25,636 nucleotides of DNA from Firm-04 sp964392175 (GTDB lineage: Bacteria; Bacillota; Clostridia; Oscillospirales; Ruminococcaceae). The position numbers were made by a program, and so were the translations under genes. The notes below the pieces were generated by a model. The model searched no databases. It saw only the letters and a program-made list of their open reading frames with translations, and was not told the DNA's origin. Where the stretch lies: the NCBI GenBank assembly GCA_964392175.1, contig CAYMOJ010000027.1, forward strand, positions 1-25,636. Direction: 5' to 3'. Of the stretch, positions 15,627-25,194 are shown in pieces. Numbering within the stretch: position 1 is the first letter of the stretch; every line of letters begins with the position of its first letter.

Positions 15627-16316
15627 ATGATCTATTTGTTGGAAGATGATGACAATATCCGTGACTTTATCATATATGCGCTGAACAATTCAGGGTATGA
15701 TGTGCAAGGATTTGTATTTCCTTCGCAGTTTCGTGCAGCGGTCGCCCAGCGGCTGCCCGAACTGATCCTACTGGATATCATGCTGCCTGAGGAGGATGGG
15801 CTTTCGGTTCTGCGTTGGCTGCGTTCTTATGAGCCGACAGCACATTTGCCGATCATCATGCTCAGTGCCAAGGGAACTGAATATGACAAGGTGTTGGGAC
15901 TTGACACCGGTGCGGATGATTATCTTGCGAAGCCATTTGGTGTGATGGAGCTGCTTTCCCGTATTCGAGCATTGATGCGACGTATTGAAAAGACAGACCC
16001 TTCTGAGGTGGTGGAAATCGGAGCTGTTACGCTCAATAGCAAACGGCATACTGTTACACTTTGTGGCAAACCCCTTGTGCTGACCTGTAAGGAATTTGAT
16101 CTTTTAGAGCTGCTGATGCGCAATCAGGGACTGGTAATGAGCCGCAGTCATATCCTGCAAAAAGTGTGGGGCTATAATTATGTGGGCGAAAGTCGTACCG
16201 TAGATGTGCATATTCGTATGCTGCGTGCCAAATTCGGTGAGAAATACAACATCATTGGAACCGTGCGTGGTGTTGGCTATTGCTGTAATTCATCTCCAAA
16301 GGAGATCCAACCATGA
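15627..16316 (+). CDS. OmpR/PhoP-family response regulator
   Basis: This 229-residue regulator has a receiver domain (about 1-115) and a C-terminal winged-helix DNA-binding domain (about 128-222). The receiver keeps the acidic cluster EDDD (6-9), phospho-acceptor D50 in LILLDIMLPEEDG, S80 and K102 in LAKPF. The output domain has the usual CKEFDLLELL and SRTVDVHIRMLRAKF patterns. The ATG at 15627 is chosen because GGAAAGG (15611-15617) lies 9 nt before it; the ATG at 15618 touches that site directly. The stop overlaps the kinase start as ATGA, so the pair is translationally coupled. The order and domain types resemble PhoPR and WalRK-like systems. The signal and targets are not evident; the divergent esterase gene is a possible target. 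Confidence 0.93.
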   Translation: MIYLLEDDDNIRDFIIYALNNSGYDVQGFVFPSQFRAAVAQRLPELILLDIMLPEEDGLSVLRWLRSYEPTAHLPIIMLSAKGTEYDKVLGLDTGADDYLAKPFGVMELLSRIRALMRRIEKTDPSEVVEIGAVTLNSKRHTVTLCGKPLVLTCKEFDLLELLMRNQGLVMSRSHILQKVWGYNYVGESRTVDVHIRMLRAKFGEKYNIIGTVRGVGYCCNSSPKEIQP

Positions 16317-17677
16317 AACGACATTTGACCGCATGGTTCGTACGCTATGTGACGAGTGTTTTGCTATTGCCGGTGCTTGTCTGCACTGTGATTTTTGTTG
16401 TGACCGAGCAGTATGTTTATTTGGGTATCCTTTGGGGTGTCACTCTGTTTTTGCTGTTGATGATACCACCGTTTTCAGCTTGGCTTGCAAAACATCTTGC
16501 ACGGCGTTTGGCAGAGCCATTGAATAAACTGTATTTTGAACAAGCATTGCAGCAGTGTCCCTATCCTGAGCTGCAACCAATGATGCAACGTATGGCAAAA
16601 TTGCATCGTAGTATGGTTGCGCAGCGGGCGGATCTTTCTGATGAGCGTAACCGGCTGTATGTGCTGGTGGAAAATATGCGTGAGGGCCTTGTGTTGACCG
16701 ATGCCGATGGACGAATTCTGGTATATAACAATGCCGCTTTGCAGCTTCTGGGTACGTCGCAGAATACGACGCCACCGCTGACGCTATCTGACTTAAACAG
16801 CAGTAGTGAATTTCAAGCACTGATGCGGAGTGTTTTGCAGGGCAATAGCGGCGAAATCATGCTCTATGCGGATGATATCGCCTGTCAGCTATTTGCAAGT
16901 CCGGTGCGTACTTCAGTGCAGGGGAATGCGCTGCCGGACGGTGTAGTGCTGATATTGCTGGATGTTTCTGAGCGCGAAAAGCGCGACACATTGCGCCGTG
17001 AGTTCACTTCTAACGTATCCCACGAGTTGAAAACGCCATTGACTTCCATTTATGGCATTGCGGATATGCTTGCTACGGGGATGGTGAAGTCCGAGGATGT
17101 CAGTGGCTTTGCAGTACGTATTCGTGATGAGTCCTCTCGTATGATTGCACTGATCGAAGATATTATACGTCTTTCCCGATTGGATGATGAAAGCTTTTCC
17201 GCAGAGCTGGTACCGATTGATCTATATCATGTGGCAGGCTCTGTGTTGCTACAGTTGCGCCCTGCGGCTGAGCAACGTCATATCAGCATTACATTACACG
17301 GCGGCAGTGCACAGATCATGGGTGTACCGGTTATCGTGGAAGAAATGCTATATAATCTTTGTGATAACGCCATCAAATACAATGTGGATGGTGGCAGTGT
17401 GAAATTGTCTGTGCGATATATTGGGCGGTATGCGGTCTTTACGGTTTCTGATACAGGCATTGGCATTCCGGCAGCGGATATTGACCGTATTTTTGAGCGC
17501 TTTTATCGTGTGGACAAAAGCCATTCTCGCCGGATCGGCGGTACCGGATTGGGGCTTTCCATTGTCAAGCACGGAGCAGCTTTCCACAATGCTGTAATTG
17601 ATCTGCATAGTACGCCACATAAGGGAACGGAGATTACATTGCGTTTTCCCATTGCTGAAGTTGAATCTGATGCATAA
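16313..17677 (+). CDS. membrane sensor histidine kinase with PAS domain
   Basis: This 454-residue kinase is the cognate partner of the response regulator, overlapping it by 4 nt, with AAAGGAG upstream. Two membrane helices (about 14-31 and 36-56) are separated by only a few residues, so almost no external sensor domain exists. A linker and PAS domain (about 115-220) follow. The HisKA domain carries H237 in SHELKTP, and the ATPase domain has N352 in the N-box (LCDNAIKYN), D380TGIG and GTGLGLSIVKHG. All catalytic residues are intact, in contrast to the multi-PAS protein of this window. It resembles PhoR/WalK-type kinases but lacks their large extracellular region. The signal is probably sensed in or near the membrane, or through PAS; that is an inference. 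Confidence 0.93.
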   Translation: MKRHLTAWFVRYVTSVLLLPVLVCTVIFVVTEQYVYLGILWGVTLFLLLMIPPFSAWLAKHLARRLAEPLNKLYFEQALQQCPYPELQPMMQRMAKLHRSMVAQRADLSDERNRLYVLVENMREGLVLTDADGRILVYNNAALQLLGTSQNTTPPLTLSDLNSSSEFQALMRSVLQGNSGEIMLYADDIACQLFASPVRTSVQGNALPDGVVLILLDVSEREKRDTLRREFTSNVSHELKTPLTSIYGIADMLATGMVKSEDVSGFAVRIRDESSRMIALIEDIIRLSRLDDESFSAELVPIDLYHVAGSVLLQLRPAAEQRHISITLHGGSAQIMGVPVIVEEMLYNLCDNAIKYNVDGGSVKLSVRYIGRYAVFTVSDTGIGIPAADIDRIFERFYRVDKSHSRRIGGTGLGLSIVKHGAAFHNAVIDLHSTPHKGTEITLRFPIAEVESDA

Positions 17678-17713
17678 AAACAACACTGTGCAAGAACCGG
17701 ATACCAATAAAGC

Positions 17714-17748
17714 AAAACGGAGCATCCAACGGAATGCTCCGTTTTTTT
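17714..17748 (+). terminator. bidirectional terminator after the sensor kinase
   Basis: Perfect 12-bp arms, AAAACGGAGCAT (17714-17725) and ATGCTCCGTTTT (17734-17745), enclose an 8-nt loop and are followed by a T-run to 17748. The left-hand A4 makes it usable by the convergent lipoprotein gene, whose stop is at 17756. Confidence 0.9.
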
Positions 17749-17755
17749 GGATCAT

Positions 17756-18580
17756 TTACAGCCCATTGAGAAACGCTTGTAGCGTTGCATCGTCACTATA
17801 AATTATCGTATCATGCTGCGTGATTGTACCATTGTCATACAAGGTAGAAGTCACAGTACGCGTCTGTGCGTTCACGATATACTGTGCCAACCGCTGCACA
17901 TTCTGCCCTACCCATTGATAGATTTCATAAGTGGAGATGGATTCGCTGCCTTTCACACGGTTGTGTACAGTTGCATCTTCTGCTTGAAAGCGCGGATTGA
18001 TCAGTTCCACGGGCGTTTCGCAGTAGCGCAGTGTATCCTTTTCCCAAAGATAGAGTAGATAAGTCGTGTTATCGCCTATGATTTGTACCGGCAGCAACAG
18101 ATCATAGCATCTATCAAAATTGCAATCCTGAATGATATAGTGTTCTGCCAGATATGCAGCTGTTTCCTTGCTCATCGAGTAGTGCAGTGTCTGATAGTTG
18201 CCGCCTTCAATGCGCAAACCGATCCCTTCCGTCGTAAACACATAGGTAAAATTCAGTGGGTGTGGCTCATCGGAGTTTCCATAGTCATTACTTTCCACTG
18301 GGAAGCGTGCCGTAGTTGTTATAGTGGTAGTTTGTGTGGTAGTGCTTGTCAGGCTTGTGGTCGTGTTGGTAATCTTTTCCGCGTTCATATCGTGTGTGTA
18401 TGTTTCATCAGAATCGCTTGTAAGAGAGGATGCAGCCGTACTGGTAGTGGATATGTCGGTGCTTTCAGCAGTGGTGATTACTTCTCTGCTGCTGTCAGTG
18501 TTTTGTGGGGTGGTATCTGTGCAGCCCACAAGGATCAGTGCAAAGGCGACAAACAGACTCAGACCAATTGTTCTTTTCAT
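17756..18580 (-). CDS. Ser/Thr-rich lipoprotein of unknown function
   Basis: This 274-residue protein has a signal peptide ending in the lipobox LVGC (17-20), so C20 should carry the lipid and anchor it outside the membrane. Residues about 21-95 are a low-complexity Ser/Thr stretch, similar in style to the scaffoldin linker and likely to hold the folded part away from the membrane. Residues about 96-274 form a single domain that I do not recognise. It is rich in Tyr and beta-prone, with no visible catalytic motif. AAAGGA lies 6-7 nt before the ATG at 18580, and the promoter is consensus. The gene faces the two-component operon and shares its terminator. A link to that system is possible but unproven. 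Confidence 0.82.
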   Translation of the reverse strand: MKRTIGLSLFVAFALILVGCTDTTPQNTDSSREVITTAESTDISTTSTAASSLTSDSDETYTHDMNAEKITNTTTSLTSTTTQTTTITTTARFPVESNDYGNSDEPHPLNFTYVFTTEGIGLRIEGGNYQTLHYSMSKETAAYLAEHYIIQDCNFDRCYDLLLPVQIIGDNTTYLLYLWEKDTLRYCETPVELINPRFQAEDATVHNRVKGSESISTYEIYQWVGQNVQRLAQYIVNAQTRTVTSTLYDNGTITQHDTIIYSDDATLQAFLNGL

Positions 18581-18607
18581 GGTGATCCTTTCACAGTTTT
18601 TTTAGAT

Positions 18608-18636
18608 ATTATACATGATTACAACAAATTTGTCAA
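18608..18636 (-). promoter_or_regulatory. consensus sigma-A promoter of the lipoprotein gene
   Basis: Minus strand: perfect -35 TTGACA (18636-18631), 17-nt spacer, perfect -10 TATAAT (18613-18608). It is the best promoter match in the window and predicts strong transcription unless repressed. Confidence 0.85.
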
Positions 18637-18702
18637 GGGATATGTTGCTTTACAGTATGTAACGGTATGAGATTGTACGCCATTGCAAATCGATTTTATG
18701 GG

Positions 18703-21700
18703 TTATTGTAATATGCGTAGTAGTGCAAGGGTGTCACTGATTGTTAGCAATCCATCACCATCAAGATCGGCACGCTGCAACAGTGTATCGGGCAGTGTGA
18801 TAGCAGGGGCTTCATTTACACTATGACTGAGCAGCACCACATCAGCCATGGAGCATTTGCCGTCGCCGTTGAGGTCTCCCGTAATACAACTGGCGTTCGG
18901 TGCATCTGCTTCGAGATTGATGTACACAAAGTCATAGCGATCCGCATAGTTTTCAGCAGGGCAGCCTGTATAGCCATATACTACAAAATTTTCCGGCAGT
19001 CTTGTAAACAACGCTTCTGTATAATATGCCACAGGAATATCATTGATCTCCGGCAGAAGTGTGACGCTTTCAGCATCGGCAGCAAAGCGATACGCTTCGG
19101 CATAGCCCATTGTTTGATTGATCAGGTAGGTCACGCCATTTTCCGTGTCAGTAAATTGTGTATCTCCTGTAGTATCTGCCAGTGAAAACATCAGACTGTA
19201 TGTCTGGTTCCAGCTGGCGATATCCGTTGCAGACATCAGTACATAGAAGGTTTCTCCGGCTTTGATATCAAATACAAGACTGTCGTTGCGCTTCGTTGTA
19301 AAGCTATCCATTAGCACACCATTGGCATCATAAAGTTGTGCCGTCAGCAAGCAATAAACATCAAACACTTCCAGCATAATGGTAGAATCTCTGCCGGCGG
19401 TGTAACTGTAAATGTGATAATCACAATCTGTTTCTTCATCGCCTTTGCGGATTTCGTCTAACATGGTTGGGAAGATCTGTACATTGGGGAGTGAGAACAG
19501 ATCGGGTGCAACTACAGAGAACTGTACCTCACAATTGCCGTAATATGCGCCAATGCCACGAAAATGTGCCTTACCTGTACCGACATTGGTGTTGTCATTG
19601 CAGTAGCGCAGCTCGTAATCCACACCCTCGGTAAGCAGGGTATCACCATCATAGAAATGCACAATCGGTGTGAGTGCTTCGCCCGTCCATGGTATTTGCT
19701 CGGCAACCGCTTCGCAATCGGCAAGCAGATGGTAGTCATTGGTTAGCGCAAAGGGAATGGTACCCCAACGCAATGAGCCGTTGAATTTGATCATGATGTA
19801 GCAGGTTTCGCCTGCCAATGCATCGAAGATCACATATTGTTCGCCCGTGCCGTAGCCCTCACAAAGCAAGTCGCCATCAGCAGAAAACGCGCGCATAACA
19901 ACATCAGCAGCCAAAGTATTGGAAAGCATATAGGTACTGTCTGTCTCCGAAACAAAGCGATAAACAGCAAGTCTGTCATCCAGAGTAACCGTTGCGGTAT
20001 GTTGCCCCACAGTTAATTCAGGGGCATCCTCAGGCAAATCAACCACGATATCGAATGTGCCTGAAAACCTGCCATAAGAGGTGTTTGTGGAAAGAAGAAG
20101 ATACTTTTGCGTACCAAACAGGATGGGATCGGTAAAGTAAAGTACGTTGTAGTCCACACCTTCCGTTAGCAATACACCGTCTGCCACGACCTCATATTGT
20201 GGTGTTACAATGCCACCTGTGTAAATTTGCGGTGCGACGGTTACAATCGCGTCAGTGAGGCAATGGGGTTGCAGAATCGTAGCTGTATGGTTGGTTACAG
20301 TGCCACTGTTTACCAAATAAAACACAACGCAGTATTCGCCATCAGGAAGCTCATAATCGCTCAGACCGGTATCAGTGCCGATCAATGAATAGGAATCGGT
20401 TTGAGGCAAATATCGGTATAGACTGTACCGTACGCGGCTATTGTTTCCGTTACCGGTGTAGATACGATAGCAGTCCGTGTTTTCCTCAGGATGCTCGCTT
20501 TGTGCCGTAAACCGCACTGCCTGAATGCGCGAGGCTTCAAATTGCAAAGAAGTACTTTCACCCATTGTAAGCGTTTGCGAGGGGCTACCTGTATAATTGA
20601 TTTGATATGACCATGCAGCGGTTCCCGTATACAAGCCGATGCCCTGTACGGTTGCAGTAGCAAGACCGGGCACATCATTGAACGAATCCAGCTGCATAAA
20701 GTCTTGTTCCTTGACCAGTGCCTTTCCGTTGAGTGTCAGCTGCACATCCGGTTCTGCAATGAAATTGGAGTGATAGATATATGCAGAGAGTCCGGATGGT
20801 ATTGTATCTGCGACCGTGTAAAGCTTTTTTGAAAGCACAAGGGAAAACCGTGCTGCCCCTTTGGCAGTGCAGGTGATTCGATATGTTTGACCACCGTAGA
20901 GCATTACCTTGCCACGGAACATTCCATTTCCGCCACTGTTGCTATTATAGGCAAGCAGATTACCATCCTCGTCGGTTACTGTTGCATCTGGGTTGATGCC
21001 GTAATATTTATGGTTTACAGGATATGTTCCATACTGTATGTAGTAATTGTATTCCGATGCAAACTCTGCAAGATATGTTGCGTAGAAGTAGTATTCTCCC
21101 GAAGCACGGGGTGTGAACGAAAAGGTAACGGTATCGTTCTCTCCATCAAGTGAAACCACATTGGCAGTATCTGCATATACAGGTTGGTATAAGGTGAAGG
21201 TCAGCGTGAGAGAACCGGCATAGGCATTCATGCCAAACAGATGCAGCTTGCCAATGCTGTTATGTTTTTCATAGATGATATGATAATCAGCATTAGGGGT
21301 GAGGATTGCGCCATCGGGGGCAGTCACGATGATTTCCGGCTGCGCATCTGCATTGGCAGGAACAAATGTAGTAGGATAGTCGACAAATACCTCGGTGATG
21401 GAAATACGGTTATCTTCACCATATGATTTGTAGACGGTGATTCCATAGATGCCTTGCCATAGGGGAGCCGTATGCAGATAATAAACTGTATCGGCTTTTA
21501 GGGCAACAGTGCAGAATTCACTGCCGTCCGCACACTCTGTAAGCATGGCAAGCAGATTGCCCGCTGCATCGGTCAGTGTACCTTGTGACATGACATCGCC
21601 ACAGGCATAAAACGCGTAAGTATCATCAGTAGTGGGGGTAAAGCAAAGTGTCTGCGGCGCGGCTGACTGATTGTACAGTGTTTCTCCTTCGGTCAGAATC

Positions 21701-24700
21701 TCAGGTGCTATGGCAGTGACCGTAACTGTGTATTGGGCGGAGAGCTTCGTATTATCTGCATTTTGTGCCACGCAAAGATATTGCTGTGTGCCTGCCGTTG
21801 CAGCATTGGGTTGATATCTTGCGGTCGTAGCACCTGTAATGGCAGTTTGTGCGCCGTCCTCTGCAAGGGCATACCACTGGTATGAAAGTGTATCGCCAAC
21901 GGTCAGAAGCGTGAGCGTAACAGGTGTATATTGTGTGGTGACAGCATTTGTGCCAAATGCATAAATCAGTGTGGGGGTATTCGTCAGAAGGTTGCCGTTG
22001 GCCGCAGCATAATCTACAAGGGGTGCAGAAGGTGCGGTAGCATAGATCTGTGTGTTTGCTGTGATGGCATTTTCAGCGAGGGTCATGCAATCCGTAGAAA
22101 GTAGCACCCAATCGGTATTGGATATGGCATTGGTATGCAGAGACTGTACCATGGGCAACGCAATCAGACCAATGACGGCATCGGTAAAGGCATCTGTGCA
22201 GACGGTTGTAGCAGCAGGAAAAGCAAGTGAATCTGCGACGATGCCTGCAAAAGCGCGGTAGGGGATCGAACAAAGTGAAGAGAATGTAGTAGTTTCTCCT
22301 CGTTTGCCGAGCGCACAGCCATAGAAAGCATCTGTACCGATTGTTGTTACCTCTGCAAATGGCAGATTTATGACAATCCCAAAGGTAGATTGCTCCACAG
22401 CCAGTGCTGCATCTCCGATCTGCGTGACAGCAGGCAGTTCTAACTGACAGAGTGATTTGCACCCGGCAAAGGTGCGGCGTGGCAGCGCAGTAATAGATGC
22501 AGGCAAAGCAACACGCAATAGAGATGCTGCACCATCAAAGACGGATTCTCCCATTGTCTCCAGTGCGACAAATCCCAGAGAGCCTGCAAAAGAGGTACAG
22601 TCGGCAAAGACACGGTCACCCAGTGCAGTAACATGATTCCATGCACAGCGTACCGATATCAGTGCTGTGCAGCCCTCAAATGCAGAAGAATCAAGCTGTG
22701 TTGCCATGGGGATATATACCGATTTCAATGCAGTACATCCTGCAAAGGCGGATGCCGATACGGTAGACAGCTGTTCGCAGTGAATATTCTGCAATGCGGT
22801 GCAGTTAGCAAAGGCGTGTGTGCCAATCGTTTTCAGTTGTTGTGCAAAGGAAAGGGTTTTCAAAGCGGAGCAGTCCATAAATGCTGCGTCGCCAAGGGTA
22901 GTAACACCGTTTGCAGTGATTTCTGTCAGCGCTGTGCAGCCTGAAAAAGCGTTTTCCGCGATATGTGTAATGGTATCAGGTAGGGTGACTTCTTGCAGAT
23001 AGGGGTGGTTGGCAAAGGCTGTTGCTCCGATGGCAGTAACGGTTTGTCCATCGATTTGTGCGGGTACAGTCAGGCGACGCAATACACCGTGATAGGCGGT
23101 TATCACGCCATTTTCCACGGTATAAGGGGAAGGAACATCGAAGCCTCCGATAGAATAAACGCACTCGGTCAGTAGACTATCCATGCAGCCTTCTTTTACA
23201 GCGATAGCACGTACCCTGGTGGTAGCAGATATGCTGATTGGCTCCGTATAAAGTATACCATTTTCGGCTATGGGAATGCTGCCGTCAAGGGTATAGTAGA
23301 TATTGGCGTTCGGAGTATCGCAAGTGATTTCAAAAGAGAATCCCTTACCGTAGTTCCCTGCATCTTTGGAAAATACAGGCAGCGCACAGCGACCATCGGT
23401 ATAGGCAAAATTTTCCAGCGATACCAGACCCCATGCGAAGTCTTCATCAAAGCCCTCATCGCCCAGATCAATGGCATTGGCAGTGAGCATAGCGGCAACG
23501 GCATCGGGTGTCAGGTCGTTCCATGCCAGTAGAATCATGGCGCAGCAGGCAGTTGCGTGAGGGGTCGCCATACTGGTGCCGTTCCATGATTCGACCTTGT
23601 TATTGTCGCCCAGTACAGCACTTGTGATGCCTACGCCCGGTGCGCAAACATCGACGAGATCGCCGTAGTTGGAAAAAATCGCACGTTGCATATCGCTGTC
23701 TACAGCTGCAACGGTAATGCAGCTCTCAATGCCACCCGGGTAGTAGTAGCGTGCTTCATCGCCATTATTGCCCGCCGCAGCACAGCAAACGATCCCTTTG
23801 GCATCGGCAATAGCCATTGCTTCTGCCTCAAGGGGACTTACGCCCAGTCCACCGAAACTCATATTCAATACATCAGCATCCTGTTCAATGGCATACATCA
23901 AGCCGGCGTAAATTTGTTCCTCAGTTGCTTTTCCGTTCGCATCAAAAATTTTGATCGGAAGTATTTTCACCTGTTCGGGTGTCAGTTCACAGATCGTGCC
24001 TGTGCAGTGTGTTCCATGTCCGTAATCATCATTGGCAGAATCATCGCCCGAATTAGAGAAATTCACGCCACCATCCACAATGCGTCCTGCAACCATTGCG
24101 TGGTTTGCGTTGATGCCTGTATCCAGTACAGCGACAATGATTTCTTTGTCAGGATCGATATCGGTAAGATATGTATCATAGAATAGATCAGTACGCAGAT
24201 AGCTTGCGCCCCATGTATAATACGAACCATCTGTAAAGCCGTTTGTGGCAGAATCTTCCTGCACATCTGCGGGCACACCTGCTACGGATACATAGCGCGA
24301 GGGTTGTACATAATCCACAGCTGTGTCAGCACTATAAATTTGGTATGCAGCATATGCATCAGCGGAATTGGCATATTGTAAGATATGCAGATCATGATAA
24401 CCGATGACGGACGCGATTGCGCCAAGATCATCGATTTCGCCCTGCGCTTTCACGATCAATCTTGCGGTTTGAAATTCGTTTTGTATGGTGATGATGCCAT
24501 TTTCTTCCGTGTAGGTATAGCCCCAAGCAGTAGCGTTTTCTGCAAAAGGAATCGTATTGTCATGCTCCGGCAGCAGTGATTTGGTGCCGGTATTGCTATT
24601 TGTAGAGATCATTAAGGTTTCATCGCATATGCAGAGATTGCCCCATGCCGTGCCGGCTACGTTGCCATCGGCGTAAAAAACGCCTGTATCCGTGTGATAG

Positions 24701-24897
24701 GCAAGTTCAGTGTAGGTTTGCGCGGAATCCATACAGGTGAGGGTCTGTAACTGGTTGGCAAAATCTTGCGTACTAAGCGATAAAGCCTCAGCGCCGAGCG
24801 TGCACTTTGTGATCATGGAAGAGGTGACAACAGTCTGCATGGTAAGCATCAGAGATAACACAGCGGCGATCATTTTTTTATGGCTTGCAATCTTCAT
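18703..24897 (-). CDS. secreted subtilisin-like protease with BspA LRRs and dockerin
   Basis: This 2064-residue protein starts with a signal peptide (about 1-36). After a propeptide-like region comes an S8 peptidase with D259 (VAVLDTGI), H294 (DDYGHGTHC), oxyanion N377 (AAAGNNG) and S442 (NGTSMATPH), so the triad is intact. A chitobiase-C-terminal-like beta module (about 505-583) has YYTLDGS. BspA-type leucine-rich repeats run from about 597 to 965 (units like AFAGCTALKSVYIP), then an Ig-like module (about 968-1060). From about 1061 to 1909, PPC-like beta modules alternate with modules of the form 'DYxxxY...G.A..G.G.Y.G', four such pairs. A last LRR-like unit and a dockerin (2004-2064) close it; its calcium loops are D2008-N2010-D2012-D2019 and D2044-D2046-D2048-D2055. 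AAAGGGG lies 6 nt before the ATG. It should be docked through cohesins to a cell-surface complex. Its protein substrates are unknown. Confidence 0.88.
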   Translation of the reverse strand: MKIASHKKMIAAVLSLMLTMQTVVTSSMITKCTLGAEALSLSTQDFANQLQTLTCMDSAQTYTELAYHTDTGVFYADGNVAGTAWGNLCICDETLMISTNSNTGTKSLLPEHDNTIPFAENATAWGYTYTEENGIITIQNEFQTARLIVKAQGEIDDLGAIASVIGYHDLHILQYANSADAYAAYQIYSADTAVDYVQPSRYVSVAGVPADVQEDSATNGFTDGSYYTWGASYLRTDLFYDTYLTDIDPDKEIIVAVLDTGINANHAMVAGRIVDGGVNFSNSGDDSANDDYGHGTHCTGTICELTPEQVKILPIKIFDANGKATEEQIYAGLMYAIEQDADVLNMSFGGLGVSPLEAEAMAIADAKGIVCCAAAGNNGDEARYYYPGGIESCITVAAVDSDMQRAIFSNYGDLVDVCAPGVGITSAVLGDNNKVESWNGTSMATPHATACCAMILLAWNDLTPDAVAAMLTANAIDLGDEGFDEDFAWGLVSLENFAYTDGRCALPVFSKDAGNYGKGFSFEITCDTPNANIYYTLDGSIPIAENGILYTEPISISATTRVRAIAVKEGCMDSLLTECVYSIGGFDVPSPYTVENGVITAYHGVLRRLTVPAQIDGQTVTAIGATAFANHPYLQEVTLPDTITHIAENAFSGCTALTEITANGVTTLGDAAFMDCSALKTLSFAQQLKTIGTHAFANCTALQNIHCEQLSTVSASAFAGCTALKSVYIPMATQLDSSAFEGCTALISVRCAWNHVTALGDRVFADCTSFAGSLGFVALETMGESVFDGAASLLRVALPASITALPRRTFAGCKSLCQLELPAVTQIGDAALAVEQSTFGIVINLPFAEVTTIGTDAFYGCALGKRGETTTFSSLCSIPYRAFAGIVADSLAFPAATTVCTDAFTDAVIGLIALPMVQSLHTNAISNTDWVLLSTDCMTLAENAITANTQIYATAPSAPLVDYAAANGNLLTNTPTLIYAFGTNAVTTQYTPVTLTLLTVGDTLSYQWYALAEDGAQTAITGATTARYQPNAATAGTQQYLCVAQNADNTKLSAQYTVTVTAIAPEILTEGETLYNQSAAPQTLCFTPTTDDTYAFYACGDVMSQGTLTDAAGNLLAMLTECADGSEFCTVALKADTVYYLHTAPLWQGIYGITVYKSYGEDNRISITEVFVDYPTTFVPANADAQPEIIVTAPDGAILTPNADYHIIYEKHNSIGKLHLFGMNAYAGSLTLTFTLYQPVYADTANVVSLDGENDTVTFSFTPRASGEYYFYATYLAEFASEYNYYIQYGTYPVNHKYYGINPDATVTDEDGNLLAYNSNSGGNGMFRGKVMLYGGQTYRITCTAKGAARFSLVLSKKLYTVADTIPSGLSAYIYHSNFIAEPDVQLTLNGKALVKEQDFMQLDSFNDVPGLATATVQGIGLYTGTAAWSYQINYTGSPSQTLTMGESTSLQFEASRIQAVRFTAQSEHPEENTDCYRIYTGNGNNSRVRYSLYRYLPQTDSYSLIGTDTGLSDYELPDGEYCVVFYLVNSGTVTNHTATILQPHCLTDAIVTVAPQIYTGGIVTPQYEVVADGVLLTEGVDYNVLYFTDPILFGTQKYLLLSTNTSYGRFSGTFDIVVDLPEDAPELTVGQHTATVTLDDRLAVYRFVSETDSTYMLSNTLAADVVMRAFSADGDLLCEGYGTGEQYVIFDALAGETCYIMIKFNGSLRWGTIPFALTNDYHLLADCEAVAEQIPWTGEALTPIVHFYDGDTLLTEGVDYELRYCNDNTNVGTGKAHFRGIGAYYGNCEVQFSVVAPDLFSLPNVQIFPTMLDEIRKGDEETDCDYHIYSYTAGRDSTIMLEVFDVYCLLTAQLYDANGVLMDSFTTKRNDSLVFDIKAGETFYVLMSATDIASWNQTYSLMFSLADTTGDTQFTDTENGVTYLINQTMGYAEAYRFAADAESVTLLPEINDIPVAYYTEALFTRLPENFVVYGYTGCPAENYADRYDFVYINLEADAPNASCITGDLNGDGKCSMADVVLLSHSVNEAPAITLPDTLLQRADLDGDGLLTISDTLALLRILQ

Positions 24898-24933
24898 GGG
24901 TTCCCCTTTCAGAACAGAGAATGATACATTGAT

Positions 24934-24962
24934 ATGATACCATAATCCCCGAAAACTGTCAA
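24934..24962 (-). promoter_or_regulatory. sigma-A promoter of the subtilisin/dockerin gene
   Basis: Minus strand: -35 TTGACA (24962-24957), 17-nt spacer, -10 TATCAT (24939-24934) preceded by TGG. Predicted start near 24927 gives a leader of about 30 nt. Confidence 0.8.
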
Positions 24963-25094
24963 CAAGAATTGTTCGTTTTCACGACATTTTCAGGTTTTTC
25001 AATACCATGCTGTAGCGACTGAAGTGTGTAATAAGAGCGTGGAAACCGATCCGATCATTCATGATTCCGATGAAACAGAATTGTACAAAGTGTT
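24963..25094. other. non-coding gap between the protease promoter and the tRNA terminator
   Basis: I see no ribosome-site-backed reading frame here. The only structure noticed is a weak dyad with arms ATCAT and ATGAT near 25056-25068. Confidence 0.5.
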
Positions 25095-25134
25095 CAAAAA
25101 AAACACCGAGCAGAGATTTACACTCTACTCGGTG
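25095..25134 (-). terminator. terminator of the tRNA-Met/tRNA-Glu transcript
   Basis: The arms CACCGAG-AGAG and CTCT-CTCGGTG (25104-25115 with 25123-25134) pair with one internal mismatch. On the minus strand the stem is followed by a run of T (complement of the A-run ending at 25103). It lies about 60 nt beyond the tRNA-Glu 3' end. Confidence 0.88.
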
Positions 25135-25194
25135 CTTTGTTGTTTGTCCGAATACAATTCCAATAAAGAACAGTTCGTTCGGATGCTATTCGAA

